Shown here: in pieces, positions 53,765 through 64,000 of the stretch
How the letters are laid out: each line of letters opens with the position of its first letter
Position numbering within the stretch: position 1 is the stretch's first letter
NCBI GenBank assembly: GCA_007844125.1
Contig: CM017563.1
Location: 38,198,019 to 38,262,018, forward strand
Reading direction: 5' to 3'
DNA from: Sinonovacula constricta
Taxonomy: Eukaryota; Mollusca; Bivalvia; Cardiida; Solecurtidae
DNA length: 64,000 nucleotides
Notes under the pieces: model-generated
The model's input: the letters and a program-made list of their open reading frames with translations, nothing else
Database searches by the model: none
Told to the model about the DNA's origin: nothing
Position numbers and translations under genes: made by a program

Positions 53765-56330
53765 GTCCATTATATAAGGAGCTAAGAAGCCAGCTTTTAC
53801 AACGGTATTATTGTTCTTGGTAAACTTACTTACAAAATAAAGATTATTATTGCAAAACACTCAAACAGGAATTGTTAAAAGATTGGCAAAGTTTGTATAT
53901 CTTGCATTTGAGAAACGTGAATCAATGTTGTAGGTTATAAAAAATGAAAATATTTCAATGTCAATACTGTTGGTAGTCAAAGTGTTATGTTTTCTAGGTA
54001 TGCATAATTACTCTTATAGATTAGATAGATGTTTTAAAACAGCATAGTTAACTATGTTTATATGCGATCCGTTTTCTGTAGTATTCTTTCCAGATTTTAA
54101 TGAATTCATACTTTTCTCATTACATGTATAAGTGTTTGTTTGTTACGCCATATCTATGGCAATGAACTTTATGTTTATGCCTAATAAAGAATTGAATCAT
54201 ACAAGGCGCCGAATAAGCGTATGCTGTAAACAACAAGATGGATATCATGCTGAATTTAATTATACTCTCGATTCAATAAAAGTAACGAACCGTAACTCTG
54301 ATGGGAGCTAGACAAACTGCTACTTTTTTTCTTTCTTTTTTATCGTATTGACCGCCAACAATGGCGAGCCCTGGTAACCCCAGGTTAGGTAATCCGCCAT
54401 CAATATGAAAACACAACGGGTCTATGTACGCTCGAGTTATCTAAGGCAAGTCCTACACCGGGTAATATTTACACACACACTTAAACTATCGTCACTGTTC
54501 ATGATTTTTTGTTTAGTTGAAACCTGTATATTAAGTATACAGACCGCATGTACCTAGCGACCGATCAGTCCGAAGTGGACTCTGTTTTCATCCTTGTTGA
54601 GTGCTACATCTGTAATTACAAGCTGCATTTTTACATCGGCGTACTCGGTTTCTTTTGTCAAACGAAACCTCGCCAGACGGATGCGAATTCGTAAGAATTA
54701 CGAAATGTACCCTATGTTTAAAACCACGATTTCCTGACAGTGTAAGCATATATCTGCATCTTTATAAATTACCGTAATTAGCTTTAATTAGCTTTATGTT
54801 TGATGGCGAGCTAATGGATGGGCGTGGGATATTACAAGTTTCATAAAAAATTAAAAATGCATAGTGACGTAACAATGTTCTTGGTTCAACATTCTTGTCG
54901 TTAAGGTAGCCATCTTGGAACGGCGTGTTTTTGAACACATGATTCGTCTAGTACCTAACTATTGCAGTGTGTCTATATTCAGCAAATATTCTTAATTAAG
55001 AATGACTCAAGTCATGGATTTCAACGCACAATACCTTCATTATGTATTTAGCTACATGTCTGTATTTTTACATGACATTTTAACTTAGCTTAAAATCACA
55101 TTGAAACTTCATACTTAAGCTTATTTTGCTTGTATGAAAATCGTGACTTGGGCTTACGAATGGTTGGTGAATATGGGTCTAAAACTAATCTAATCTTAAT
55201 GTTTGCATCGATTAATCTGAGGCTCTGAAGAAAAGTGTTTTAAAATGGACGATATTAACGTCAACAGTCACACACACAAAAATAATGACGTTTTTATTTT
55301 CTTGAATCAGGCTGGTATTTTTGTTCCCAAAGATTCAAACTCAACTTCAAACGGCATGACTTTGAAATTTTAAACCAACTGAAACATGCTCTATAACTGT
55401 CTTCATTGTCCGACACGGGGAAAAACTTCAGTGGAAATTGTAGAGTATAATTTTGGTAAGGTAACAGTACCTAGTTTAAAATAAGAGACGCACGCACACA
55501 GACAAACAACATTGTGAGTTTATTTCATGTGTACTTCACCTGTAATTTCGATCACTTAAAATGGTGGGACATTTGATAACTCAGTCTAAATTTCATATAT
55601 AAATTGATGTGAATTGTTTTTATATTAGAATACATATTTTAATTGAATGAATGATAATGAGGGTAATTAAACATTCTTTACTTTGTTGACAGTTGTCGTA
55701 CTCCTGAAACTAGCTAATTTGCATATTATTTATATAATTAATTTGGTGTAATATAATATACGCGAAGAGTTTGTGCATTTGCTTTGCTGTGCCCTCTTTA
55801 GTCATTTCACTGTTTTATGCATTTTCTTTTATTTTCGTACGTACTAACTACAAAACTCTGGAAATAATACATATTTATTTTAGATTTTAAATTTAAGGCC
55901 GAGAAACAAAAGAACAACACTTTTATCTGTTTTATAGCCTTTATATGGGAAACAAAATCGCACAAAACAATAGTTAATTACATATATCACATGATTCTAC
56001 AAGATTAACATATACTCTATAATACATTTTAAGAAATCACAGCATATGCGTATTTGACTTTGTACGTTATTAAACTAATTCCGGTACTAATATTTTACAA
56101 AGTGTGCGATTTCTTAATACACCATCGCATTCGTACGGCCTTACAATATAGATATATGTCACAAAACAAATTTACTATCAGGGCACTAAAATGCAAAAAG
56201 CGATATATTTGACACAATATATACATATATGTGGAATTGAATTCATTTTTTCCAAGACAGTAATAATTTATTCGTTCCCAAAGTTTGAAATATATTTTGT
56301 CTAAATATAATTCTTGTTAGCCTAAGCAGT
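53765..56330. other. Intergenic, no gene seen
   Basis: AT-rich DNA without domain-bearing frames, splice-compatible exons or families recognised elsewhere in the window. Confidence 0.5.
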
Positions 56331-56337
56331 TACAGCA

Positions 56338-56832
56338 TTAAAGGCGGTATCCGACAAGTTGCCAATATCGTATTCAAGTAACCTAACCCTATCCATGTTT
56401 TGGCAAATTTGAAAAGAATTTCTGCATAAACTCTTTCTTTAGTTTGATTAAAGACGATTTTGAACACTTCATCGATTTTCAGATCGTATAAATCGTGGAA
56501 AAATCGCTCTGAAGGTTCATTTTTTCTAAACCTATAAATTAGCACGACCAAGATCGCTGATAAAAAAGGAAAAGGACGTCACAGCAAATTACCCGGTTGA
56601 TGATGTAACAATATGAAAAATACGTGGTCACGTGGCTTACTTAGTTTTTAAATAACTGTGCATCGTGGCTCAGATAGAAAATATATATTTGAGATGACGA
56701 CTGGCGTATTGTGCTCCTATGTACACATAGATGTAGAATATCAGTTAAGAGCCACTCGATCCTTTCAGGTAACAATAATAATTGTGAAATTTGTGAAAAG
56801 GAATCTTATCCAAACTGTCGTATATCTCCTTT
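56338..56832 (+). mobile_element. MITE family M1 copy
   Basis: Left end TTAAAGGCGGTATCCGACAA, right end CAAACTGTCGTATATCTCCT. The body has ACGTGGTCACGTGGCTTACT and GCATCGTGGCTCAGATAG. It is followed within about 110 bp by an inverted copy. Confidence 0.78.
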
Positions 56833-56940
56833 GACACTTGATTTGAAAACACTCTTATATTTCCAGCCTGCAGCAATGGCAATAATTATTCCAAACCAAA
56901 ATAGAATAGCATGAAATATGATTGCTCAAGCTGTTGATTA

Positions 56941-57407
56941 AAGACGGTATAAAACAGTTTGGACAAACTGTTGTTTTCTAAAAAAAACCAAATAAGTCAC
57001 TGGTTCTTGAAACGATCTTGAAAATTTCCGTTCATTGGTACCCTAGATCTGTTTGAAATCCCCACTCTACATTGCAAGCTGGTATTTCCTGTCTGAGCCA
57101 TGTTGCGGAGATGGTTATTTTAAAAGAAAGATAACCACGTGACAACTTACTTTTCAGGTCATATTGAATAGTCATCCGGGTAGTACGCCTTTGTGTCGAT
57201 TTTCAAGTTTTAGCAGAAATCACTTCCGTGTTTATATATAGATTTAGAAAATGAATCTCCACTGTCTTACAATATAGGCAGTGTTCACATTCGTCTTTCC
57301 TTAGACTTAAGTATGCGTTTTTGCAGAAATTATGCGTATATTCCCCCAAACAGTGAAAAGACATTGTTATGTATTTAATATAGGATTACTGTCGGATACC
57401 ACATATT
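56941..57407 (-). mobile_element. MITE family M1 copy, inverted
   Basis: Left end TTAAAGACGGTATAAAACAG and right end ACTGTCGGATACCAC. The body appears as the complement of the usual order (TTTCCTGTCTGAGCCATGTT, then GATAACCACGTGACAACTTA). Opposite in orientation to the copy at 56338-56832. Confidence 0.78.
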
Positions 57408-57508
57408 ATTGTTATTTTTCCCATTTTGGGAACAATTCCACAGAACACTACAACAATTCATTCAGAAATGATAAAGAACAGCTACATTTTCAGTGAATAT
57501 ATATATAT

Positions 57509-57571
57509 AAAGAGAGAGAGGGGGGGAGAGAGACAGTGGGAGAGAGAGAGAGGGAGAGAGAGAAGGAGAGA

Positions 57572-57631
<60 letters not shown>

Positions 57632-57650
57632 AGGCAGGGATGGAGGGAGA
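57509..57650. repeat. (AG)n microsatellite
   Basis: About 140 bp of AG-rich repeat with occasional G runs. The Arg/Glu and Ser/Leu-rich frames over it are artefacts. Confidence 0.95.
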
Positions 57651-57959
57651 TACACCCGTTACAAACATACATATGTATATAAATATATATAGCACTAATA
57701 AAGACTAATGTATTATGTACAGACTCACTATATGTATTATATAAAGCATAAAATACATTCCAATGACTATTTAAAAAGTCGACTACAATCTTCGACAACA
57801 CTACAAAAACAGCAAGAAAATTTCCGCTTATGTTAATTGCATTGCGACTACAACAAAATACTTATACAACACATCTGAATTCACAACGCTTAAATGCAGC
57901 CATTCGCGTTCACATTATAAGTACTCACATCATTTTTTCCATAAATATTTGCCAATCAA

Positions 57960-58556
57960 CTGTTTCTCGCCTGTATCTCTTAACTTAATCGTCTGCTCGA
58001 TTACTCACTTACTCTTGATTACTCATATGTTCGCTGAGAATTTACTCGATATTCGTTTACTAATTTACTCGCATGTTTGCTAACACATTTACTTCTGTTC
58101 ACATTAACTCGCATGTTCTCTTACTAATTTTCTCACCTACTCCATTACTAACTTTTCCCCCTGTTTCTTGTTACTTGATCGCCTCTTTGATTACTAACTT
58201 GTTCGCCTGTTCGCTCACTAAACTCGCCTGTTCGCTCACTGGCTTGCTCGCCTGTTCGCTTACTCATTTATTCGCATGTTCGCTTACAAATTTACTAGCA
58301 CGATCGTTTACTAATTTAATCACCTGTTCGATTATTAACTTTATCACCTGCTTCTTTTCACTTGCACGCCTCTTCGATCACTAATTTATTCGGCAATACG
58401 CTTACTCACTTTTTCGCCTGTTTACTTACTAACTTACTCGCCTGTTGGCTTCTAACCGACCGCTTCACCTGCTCGATTACTTATTTACTTTCTGATGTGT
58501 TTCCTCCCTCATTTATTCGCCTTTTCGATTACTCACTTAATATCCGCTCCATTACT
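57960..58556. repeat. ~24-bp degenerate tandem repeat, left part
   Basis: Units around CGCCTGTTCGCTTACTAATTTACT recur with substitutions. The array is interrupted by an M1 element at 58557-59033 and resumes at about 59040-59200 (GCCTGATCGATTAATC, GCGCCTGTTCGCTTACCC). Confidence 0.8.
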
Positions 58557-59033
58557 TAAAGGTGATATCCGACAGTTTGAACCAAACAGTATTTTATCCA
58601 CAAAACAACAACAACAAATAAGTCATTGTTACCTAAAAAGGTCCGGCAAACAGCTCAACATTAATGCCCTAGGTCTGTGTGAACGATGAAGCATTTATCC
58701 ACACTCATCATTGCAAACAGGTATTTCCTATCTGAGCCACGCTGCACAGTTAGCTATTTTTAAACTAAGAAAACTACGTGAATACTTAATTTTGCACTGA
58801 CGTCAATGTCTGTTTTAAGTAGAAACCCCAATCGTGATTATTTAAAGATATAAAAAGAATGATAATTTAGAACGTTTTATTTCATTATTTGTACTGTAAG
58901 AAGTGAAGTAGAGTTCAAAATTGTCATTACCTTGACTAAAGTACCAGTTTATGAAGTGGCCATGCCAATATGCCAACAAACAGTGGTAAGATATTGTTAC
59001 ATGTATAGGCAAGCTGTCGGATACCACCTTAAA
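58557..59033 (-). mobile_element. MITE family M1 copy, inserted in the 24-bp tandem repeat
   Basis: Left end TTAAAGGTGATATCCGACAG and right end CTGTCGGATACCACCTTAA give clear terminal inverted repeats beside a TTAA-like junction. The body is inverted: TATTTCCTATCTGAGCCACG, then CTAAGAAAACTACGTG. Tandem-repeat sequence lies on both sides, so the boundaries are reliable. Confidence 0.85.
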
Positions 59034-59039
59034 TGGCTC

Positions 59040-59200
59040 CCCGGTTCGAGGACAAAATTTGTCGCCTGCCTGATCACTTACTGGCCTGATCGATTAATCC
59101 CTGACGCGCCTGTTCGCTTACCCGCCTGCACGGTAACTTACTTCCCGTATTACTTACTTATTTCCTCTCTTGTTCATTTGTTACCTATTCGCTGTTGAGC
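59040..59200. repeat. ~24-bp degenerate tandem repeat, right part
   Basis: Continuation of the array at 57960-58556 after the M1 insertion, with units such as GACGCGCCTGTTCGCTTACC. Confidence 0.7.
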
Positions 59201-59332
59201 GTATTCGAACATTTACGGTTCAGCTTACACTTCCCTTGTTCTTTCATTCCAGACCACCTAAGCATTTACTCAACAATTCGCTCATAGCCATTTTACATTT
59301 TCCTAACAAACTGAATATGTAATTACATTTTA

Positions 59333-59790
59333 AAGGTGGTATCCGACAGTTTGCTTATACATGTTTTTATACATGTCACAGTGTCTGACCACTGTTCTGG
59401 GTTAGCCTACTTAGGCATAATTCCTGCATAAACTCAAACATTAGTTTAAGCAGTCTGTTTTTAACGCTCCATCAATTATTAGACAATACAAATGGTTAAT
59501 TTTATTGCTTTAAATGTCTATTTTTTTCAAATTTTTAATAAGCACGATGGGGATTTATGTTAAAAATAGACATCGACGTCTCAGCGAACTACACGAATGA
59601 TGATATCACGTGATCTCTAAAGTAAATGGTCACGGGTTTTTCTTATTTTAAAAATAGCTAACTGTGCAGCGTGGCTCGGGTGGATATAGGCTCCCAATAA
59701 ACATCATTTCTCAGGATCTTTTCAGTTAAGAATAATTTATTTGGCTGCATGACGAAAACAAATTGGTCCAAACTGTCGGAACAACCGTTA
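59333..59790 (+). mobile_element. MITE family M1 copy
   Basis: Left end AAAGGTGGTATCCGACAGTT, right end CCAAACTGTCGGAACAACCG then TTAA. The body is in the standard orientation: AAATAGACATCGACGTCTCA, ATCACGTGATCTCTAAAGTA, AAAATAGCTAACTGTGCAGC and GTGGCTCGGG. Confidence 0.82.
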
Positions 59791-60249
59791 AGAACAGCTA
59801 TTCTCATACTTCTAGAGATAAGTGCAACTGAAGGCGAGGTTTTATCGGTTGTTAGAGTGTTAAACACAAATTAAAGTATGTTGCAAATAATATATATGAG
59901 TTTCATCCTATACTATATGAAGACTATTTTCTTAAGAACCATTTCTACTTTTTATATGCTATGAAATAATTTCTTTAATTTCTTTTGCGAATGTTGAATT
60001 GAAACATATTTTTTAATAGTTGTTTTTAGAAAAAAAAAGTTACTTTCTGAAGCTATTGTTGCAATTTGGAAAATAGAATCTTAATGTGACTATGATTTCC
60101 TCTGGCTGTGAAAGTCGATATCTGCTTTGACTTTTTTGGAGATATTTTTGTACCCGTGCACTGGGACCTCCTTGGAGCTGATGGGCGAAAATAATTAGAG
60201 AAGTTCTGATTTGATCTTCAAGTTGCGAAAAGTCACCTCAGTAGTCTTG

Positions 60250-60494
60250 CTATGCAGTAGATTTAAAGAATCCTTGAATCTGGCCGTGTGATGCGGATCG
60301 CCCGGGTAGAACCACTGCTACTTCTGGCTCATGCTTGCGTCCAGGCTCGTGTCCGAAGCAGAGCTGGAAGCCGTGTGTACAGAAGTGCACGATGCCGAGG
60401 ATACACAGCAATAAGAGGATTATGCAGACGATCCCGTCGATCAGAGACAGACCGATGTTGGCCCGACTGTTCGGCAGGCACAGCTCATAGTAGT
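60250..60494 (-). CDS. MS4A-like gene terminal exon: TM4 and C-terminal tail
   Basis: Acceptor CTCTATCTACAG, phase 1 in, TAG stop at 60252-60250. It encodes YYELCLPNSRANIGLSLIDG, the TM4 span and a 40-residue cytoplasmic tail. A plus-strand open frame over the same bases is its shadow. Confidence 0.75.
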
Positions 60495-63400
60495 CTGTAG
60501 ATAGAGTTTACAGATTTTATAAGATAAAGATCACTACAGAATTTGTTTCCGCGCATGTCATGGTTAAATTTGTTTAACTACTTTTCAAGGTAGAGAATAA
60601 TAAAGATGTAATGAACATGTTTAAAATTGAATGATTCAAAAGAGGGCAATTTATGACATTAAGAATGTTTTGCTGCAGATACAAGGACTTTACAAGTTTA
60701 CTGAAAAGGTCGGTTTCGATTTACTAAACATATTGAAAATGAAACGTTATTAAATTTGCACCTACCTGACCCACTGTCGGAACACTCGGAGACTATCAGG
60801 AACGAGTAGAAACTTGAGATTCCCGCCAACAGACTACACAACAGTGACAGGACAAAGTTACAGACGATCTGCAACAAGGGAAGTAACCGTTTAAAACATC
60901 TTGACATACTTAGCCACAGTTATTCCCCCCTACATTCGAGACGGTTGATAGTTGGAATGTCATAAGTTAATGTTTTTACAGTAAAAATTATGTATACAAA
61001 GACATAAAGAGGAAGCCTGACATTTTAAACACGTTACTTTAAATTGATTCACAATAAGTTTGACAAAACCTTCCAACTTTCTCTCACTATACACTACTCT
61101 CTGACACAGTCGGTTAAATTTACCTGTCATAGGCTCAGGGAAATTTTAGACCACGTGGCTTAGTATGACGTCAGGTGAAACGTCGGTTAGGAATTTGAAA
61201 ATTGAAGTTTTTAAGCGGCTACACACAGCTTGTGATATATAAATTGATGTAATTCATTAAGTTTTTGTATCTACTTGTATGTTAGATATACAGTGTTATA
61301 GTTTACGTTCGCGCATTTATCGGCATTGCGTAAAAAGTACGGAAAATAAATCCATAATATGTTATTGCTTAATAACTCAAGTAATCTAAAGTTTTAGAAT
61401 TAAAATAAAATATTATTGATTTAAACACTTATTGAATTATGAAAGAACCTCCAAATCAAACCTCATTATTTTATTTGCGTCAAAACTCTCACCGTTCATG
61501 GCCGTGTGCCTGTTGCATGGGTACATGTGCGCATGGAGGGATCCAGAAAATTATGGTGGTGGTGTCGGGGTGTATAAATCAAGATCCATTCAACTTTATC
61601 GCAGTAAATATTAGTTATATATGCACTGTAGTGGACCCTAACTTCGACTTAAGCAGTCAACAGACAAAACTTACTTTAAAATCTTAGTACTTTTTAAGTT
61701 TACTTGTATGTGTTTTCACGATTCTACTCTTCTACCTGGTTTCTGAGGGGATGCATCCCCCGGGATCCATTCTTGATTGCAAGAATAAAGAATGGTAACT
61801 TTGCATAGGAAGATATGACTATATTTTTACCCTTTCACAGCAGTCACTTTTTATACATTAATCTCCTTAAATTTCCAGGCATTTGGCCCTTTTTTCTAAA
61901 TTGACTGTCCATAAATTGTACACCCTCTAAACAATGTCTCACAATACATTAGAACCCCTCCATACATCAACACACAAAACATTTGACCACCTCCCAACAA
62001 CGACACACACAAAATTTGATCACCTCTCTACATCGATACATTTCAGCCACTCATAGTATCGACTCACACTACATTGAACGACAATCCACACATTCACTTA
62101 AAATATATGAGAAAACCTTCTAACAATCACTCACTATACGTAAACAACCTCCAAAATCGACCCACAATTTATGTTAAACTCCTTCCAACATTGACTTAGA
62201 ATAAAATAGACCACCCCTATAAATGACTCACATTACAGTTTACTACCTACCAAAGGCGACACACAATACAAAAACCCTCCCAGCTTAGGCTCTCCATATA
62301 TTATAAAACCTTTCACCAAAGACTTACCATACATTTGACCACCTGCAAATATAGACACTCTATACATTATGTTACATACTCGTTGGTTCATAAATATGTT
62401 GACGTAATGGGGAAGTTTTGGGGGACCCTATGTGTTGGTCTAGAAATAGACGGGGCGGTGGTTTTAGGATTTATTTAGCTACCGATACAGGGATGGCTCA
62501 CGCCACGGCAATTGTCACCTTAGGTCTGCCCCGTGCACCGGTCAGATTCCGCCGCAGTGCATTATGGTTAGTGACGTATTAGTATTTTAAAGGGGTAACT
62601 TGTAAGATAATTTAAAGGAGTAGCTCGTGTTAAATAGGTTAAAAGAAAAGTACCAAAGTTTCAAATGATAGTTTGTAAATAGTTAAAGGGATGTGAAAGA
62701 AAAGAAAGTTAGTAAAATACATGCAATACACATATAGTACATATAATAATACACACATATATAAAACCTATTCTTATTATAGACGTCCTAGTACTAACTG
62801 TGACACATTACGACACTTTCCATCAGTGACTTACCATACCTTTGACCACCTCCCAACATCGGTTCATTACGCATACAATATAAGTGCACCTCCCAACAAA
62901 AAATCACCATACTCTATACTACCTCTCAATAACGACATGAAAACGAGACACTTTACAAATTTAAAAACCTCTGTATTAAACTACCTCACAAGATCGACTC
63001 TCATTACATGTATTACATGTTCATTTAACTGTGTCTCTACATACATTAAGTCACCTCCCAAAATTGACTCGCCATAAACTGGATTATTCCCAATCACGCC
63101 TCCTCGCTATAAATATCACTACCCGTAATTCCAGTTATTTACTATGCAATTTATCTATAATTTAATGACTTACCATGCATTTAACCACACCTGCTACCTC
63201 TAATGCCACGTTTACATTAATATTTTCCGTTGCTTTTCTTGTCGCTAGCAGCCCGATTAGAGCCAGTGGAAACACCTGAAAAATTTGCCAGAATTTATCA
63301 CTTACGTGACCAAAGTAAAATGTAGCAACATAATGAATATAAGATAAATACATATATATTGTAATAAATAATAGCATATACCCAAAGTATAGTCAAAAGC

Positions 63401-63918
63401 TTCTTGTTTCTCTGCAACGACGTTGGTATATCCCGACATGGCCTTGAACCTGTAACCGGTCACAACCCCGGAAGAAAATGGAACATACAATATTATGAAT
63501 TATGACTGAAAGTGGTATCATGTCACCATATTTATAAAGTAATCAACGCTGGGGAAGCAATTTATCGTTCTTTAAGTGTTTTTGGTAGGGGTTGCAACAC
63601 CATTTTGTAATCTATGTCATAACTATATTTTACAAAACCTAAAGACGGTTCGCAAACGATACTTTAAGAAGAGTAAGTACTAAATAGAGTGTATTTTGAC
63701 TTTCAACTTAGAAATTAACAACAAATTGCATATACCAGTAGTGACACGATGACTGGTCCGAAGTTAAAGACTGGATAATCAACGTGAGGGAGGGCCATGA
63801 CGAGGGTGACCACACCGGCGATGAAGAGAGGGCACGATGTTATGATCTGGAGGAAGCTGAGCTGGTTCAAACGCTGGAAGCCCAACATCTGCCGCTTCCT
63901 GGTCGCTGTAGACACCAT
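60250..63918 (-). CDS. Four-transmembrane MS4A/CD20-like protein, 4 visible exons
   Basis: Exons 63918-63736, 63275-63174, 60868-60766 and 60494-60250 join in frame to give 210 residues plus stop. Four hydrophobic spans: TM1 (LSFLQIITSCPLFIAGVVTL), TM2 (FGPVIVSLLVFPLALIGLLA), TM3 (VCNFVLSLLCSLLAGISSFY) and TM4 (GLSLIDGIVCIILLLLCILG), with short cytoplasmic ends. TM2 ends in ATRK and TM4 is followed by a Cys-containing HFCTHGFQLCF, both usual in the MS4A (CD20-like) family. The TM3-TM4 loop has two Cys. MS4A proteins act at membranes as channel- or receptor-associated proteins. The ATG at 63918 has an in-frame stop upstream, but an acceptor (GTGTCTACAG) lies just inside it, so an earlier first exon beyond the window is possible. 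The family call is by topology and weak motifs. Confidence 0.7.
60766..60868 (-). CDS. MS4A-like gene exon: TM3 and extracellular loop
   Basis: Acceptor CTTGTTGCAG and donor TCAG|GTAGGT; 103 bp entering in phase 0 and leaving in phase 1. It encodes TM3 and the loop SECSDSGSG. Confidence 0.75.
61000..61900. other. MS4A-like gene intron, no exon seen
   Basis: Two short overlapping plus-strand frames at 61432-61687 have no domain and lie opposite to the gene. Confidence 0.5.
61917..62370. repeat. ~35-bp degenerate tandem repeat, left block, in MS4A-like intron
   Basis: Imperfect units resembling ACCACCTCCCAACATCGACT followed by CACAATACATT recur with variable spacing. A second block of the same repeat lies at 62800-63180. 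Confidence 0.75.
62380..62795. other. Unique-looking insert between two blocks of the same tandem repeat
   Basis: About 400 bp of higher-GC sequence (GACGGGGCGGTGG, CTGCCCCGTGCACCGGTCAG) separates the two repeat blocks and then grades into AT-rich DNA. No inverted ends or target duplication could be identified. Confidence 0.4.
62800..63172. repeat. ~35-bp degenerate tandem repeat, right block
   Basis: Units with GACCACCTCCCAACATCGGT, TCACCATACT and CACCTCCCAAAATTGACTCG continue the array seen at 61917-62370, up to the exon at 63174. Confidence 0.7.
63174..63275 (-). CDS. MS4A-like gene exon: second half of TM2 and cytoplasmic loop
   Basis: Acceptor AATTTTTCAG and strong donor CATG|GTAAGT; 102 bp, phase 0 to 0. 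It encodes VFPLALIGLLATRKATENIN and VALEVAGVVKCM. Confidence 0.75.
63736..63918 (-). CDS. MS4A-like gene exon: N-terminus, TM1 and start of TM2
   Basis: Donor ACTG|GTATAT in phase 0. From the ATG at 63918 it encodes MVSTATRKRQMLGFQRLNQ and TM1. If the acceptor at 63906 is used instead, the first four codons come from an exon outside the window. Confidence 0.65.
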
Positions 63919-64000
63919 ATATATGTGTAGGCATAATGTTAGAGTCTACAAAAACCTTTTCATAATAATTACGCTAAGGTAACAATAAACATTTGTTAGG

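Noticed and set aside
57426..57801. Arg/Glu-repeat and Ser/Leu-repeat open frames
   Set aside because: They are translations of the AG microsatellite.
60288..60500. 70-codon plus-strand Arg-rich open frame
   Set aside because: It is the shadow of the terminal exon of the MS4A-like gene, whose minus-strand reading has a membrane span, acceptor and matching phase.
63380..63490. Possible extra exon reading FKAMSGYTNVVAEKQEAFDYTL between the first two MS4A-like exons
   Set aside because: The neighbouring exons join perfectly in phase 0, while this segment hits a stop in phase 0 and would break the membrane span. It may still be a minor cassette, but nothing supports it.
1..64000. CRISPR array, bacterial operon, phage or virus-derived gene
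   Set aside because: The tandem arrays lack spacer-repeat structure, genes are spliced, and no viral protein domain was recognised in any frame examined.

Overview
The window looks like nuclear DNA of a mollusc, most likely a bivalve. This is inferred from three things: AT-rich sequence, short exons with GT-AG splice sites separated by long introns, and dense young short repeats. There is no bacterial gene organisation, no rRNA and no convincing stand-alone tRNA. Three spliced protein genes can be read, and most other open frames are chance or repeat-derived.

Left third (1-25.3 kb). The first 17 kb is gene-poor. It holds a ~70-bp minisatellite (1.96-2.92 kb), a ~40-bp minisatellite (8.06-8.80 kb), several transposon families, a complete but internally gutted hAT element with an 8-bp target duplication (13113-14226), and a decayed LINE on the minus strand (14.24-15.73 kb). 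A plus-strand gene runs from 17401 to 25272. Its six recognisable exons encode a type II membrane protein with a tyrosine-containing cytoplasmic tail, one transmembrane anchor and four extracellular thrombospondin type-1 repeats. Its first visible intron contains a large 37-bp minisatellite, and the N-terminal exon was not found.

Middle (25.3-53.1 kb). After 10 kb of repeats and AT-rich DNA, a seven-exon minus-strand gene (53084 to 35169) encodes an 879-residue RNF168/RNF169-type E3 ubiquitin ligase. All seven exons join in frame. It carries the C3HC4 RING, LRM1, UMI and MIU1 near the N-terminus and MIU2 plus LRM2 at the C-terminus, which is the set vertebrate RNF168 uses to read and write ubiquitin on H2A at DNA breaks. 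Its introns hold many same-strand tRNA-derived SINE copies, a Mutator-like MITE, a broken TTF-type zinc-finger gene fragment and other MITEs. A decayed tandem copy of its last ~75 bp lies just past the stop codon.

Right end (53.1-64 kb). A gene-free stretch holds a cluster of MITEs in both orientations, an AG microsatellite and a ~24-bp tandem repeat. A minus-strand gene (63918 to 60250, possibly continuing past the window) encodes a four-transmembrane MS4A/CD20-like protein in four exons.

The three genes have no evident shared pathway. The most unusual material is the intact RNF168-type reader set with a duplicated C-terminal end, the undescribed type II TSP1 receptor-like protein, and several transposon families whose boundaries can be proven inside the window by target duplications or an empty site.
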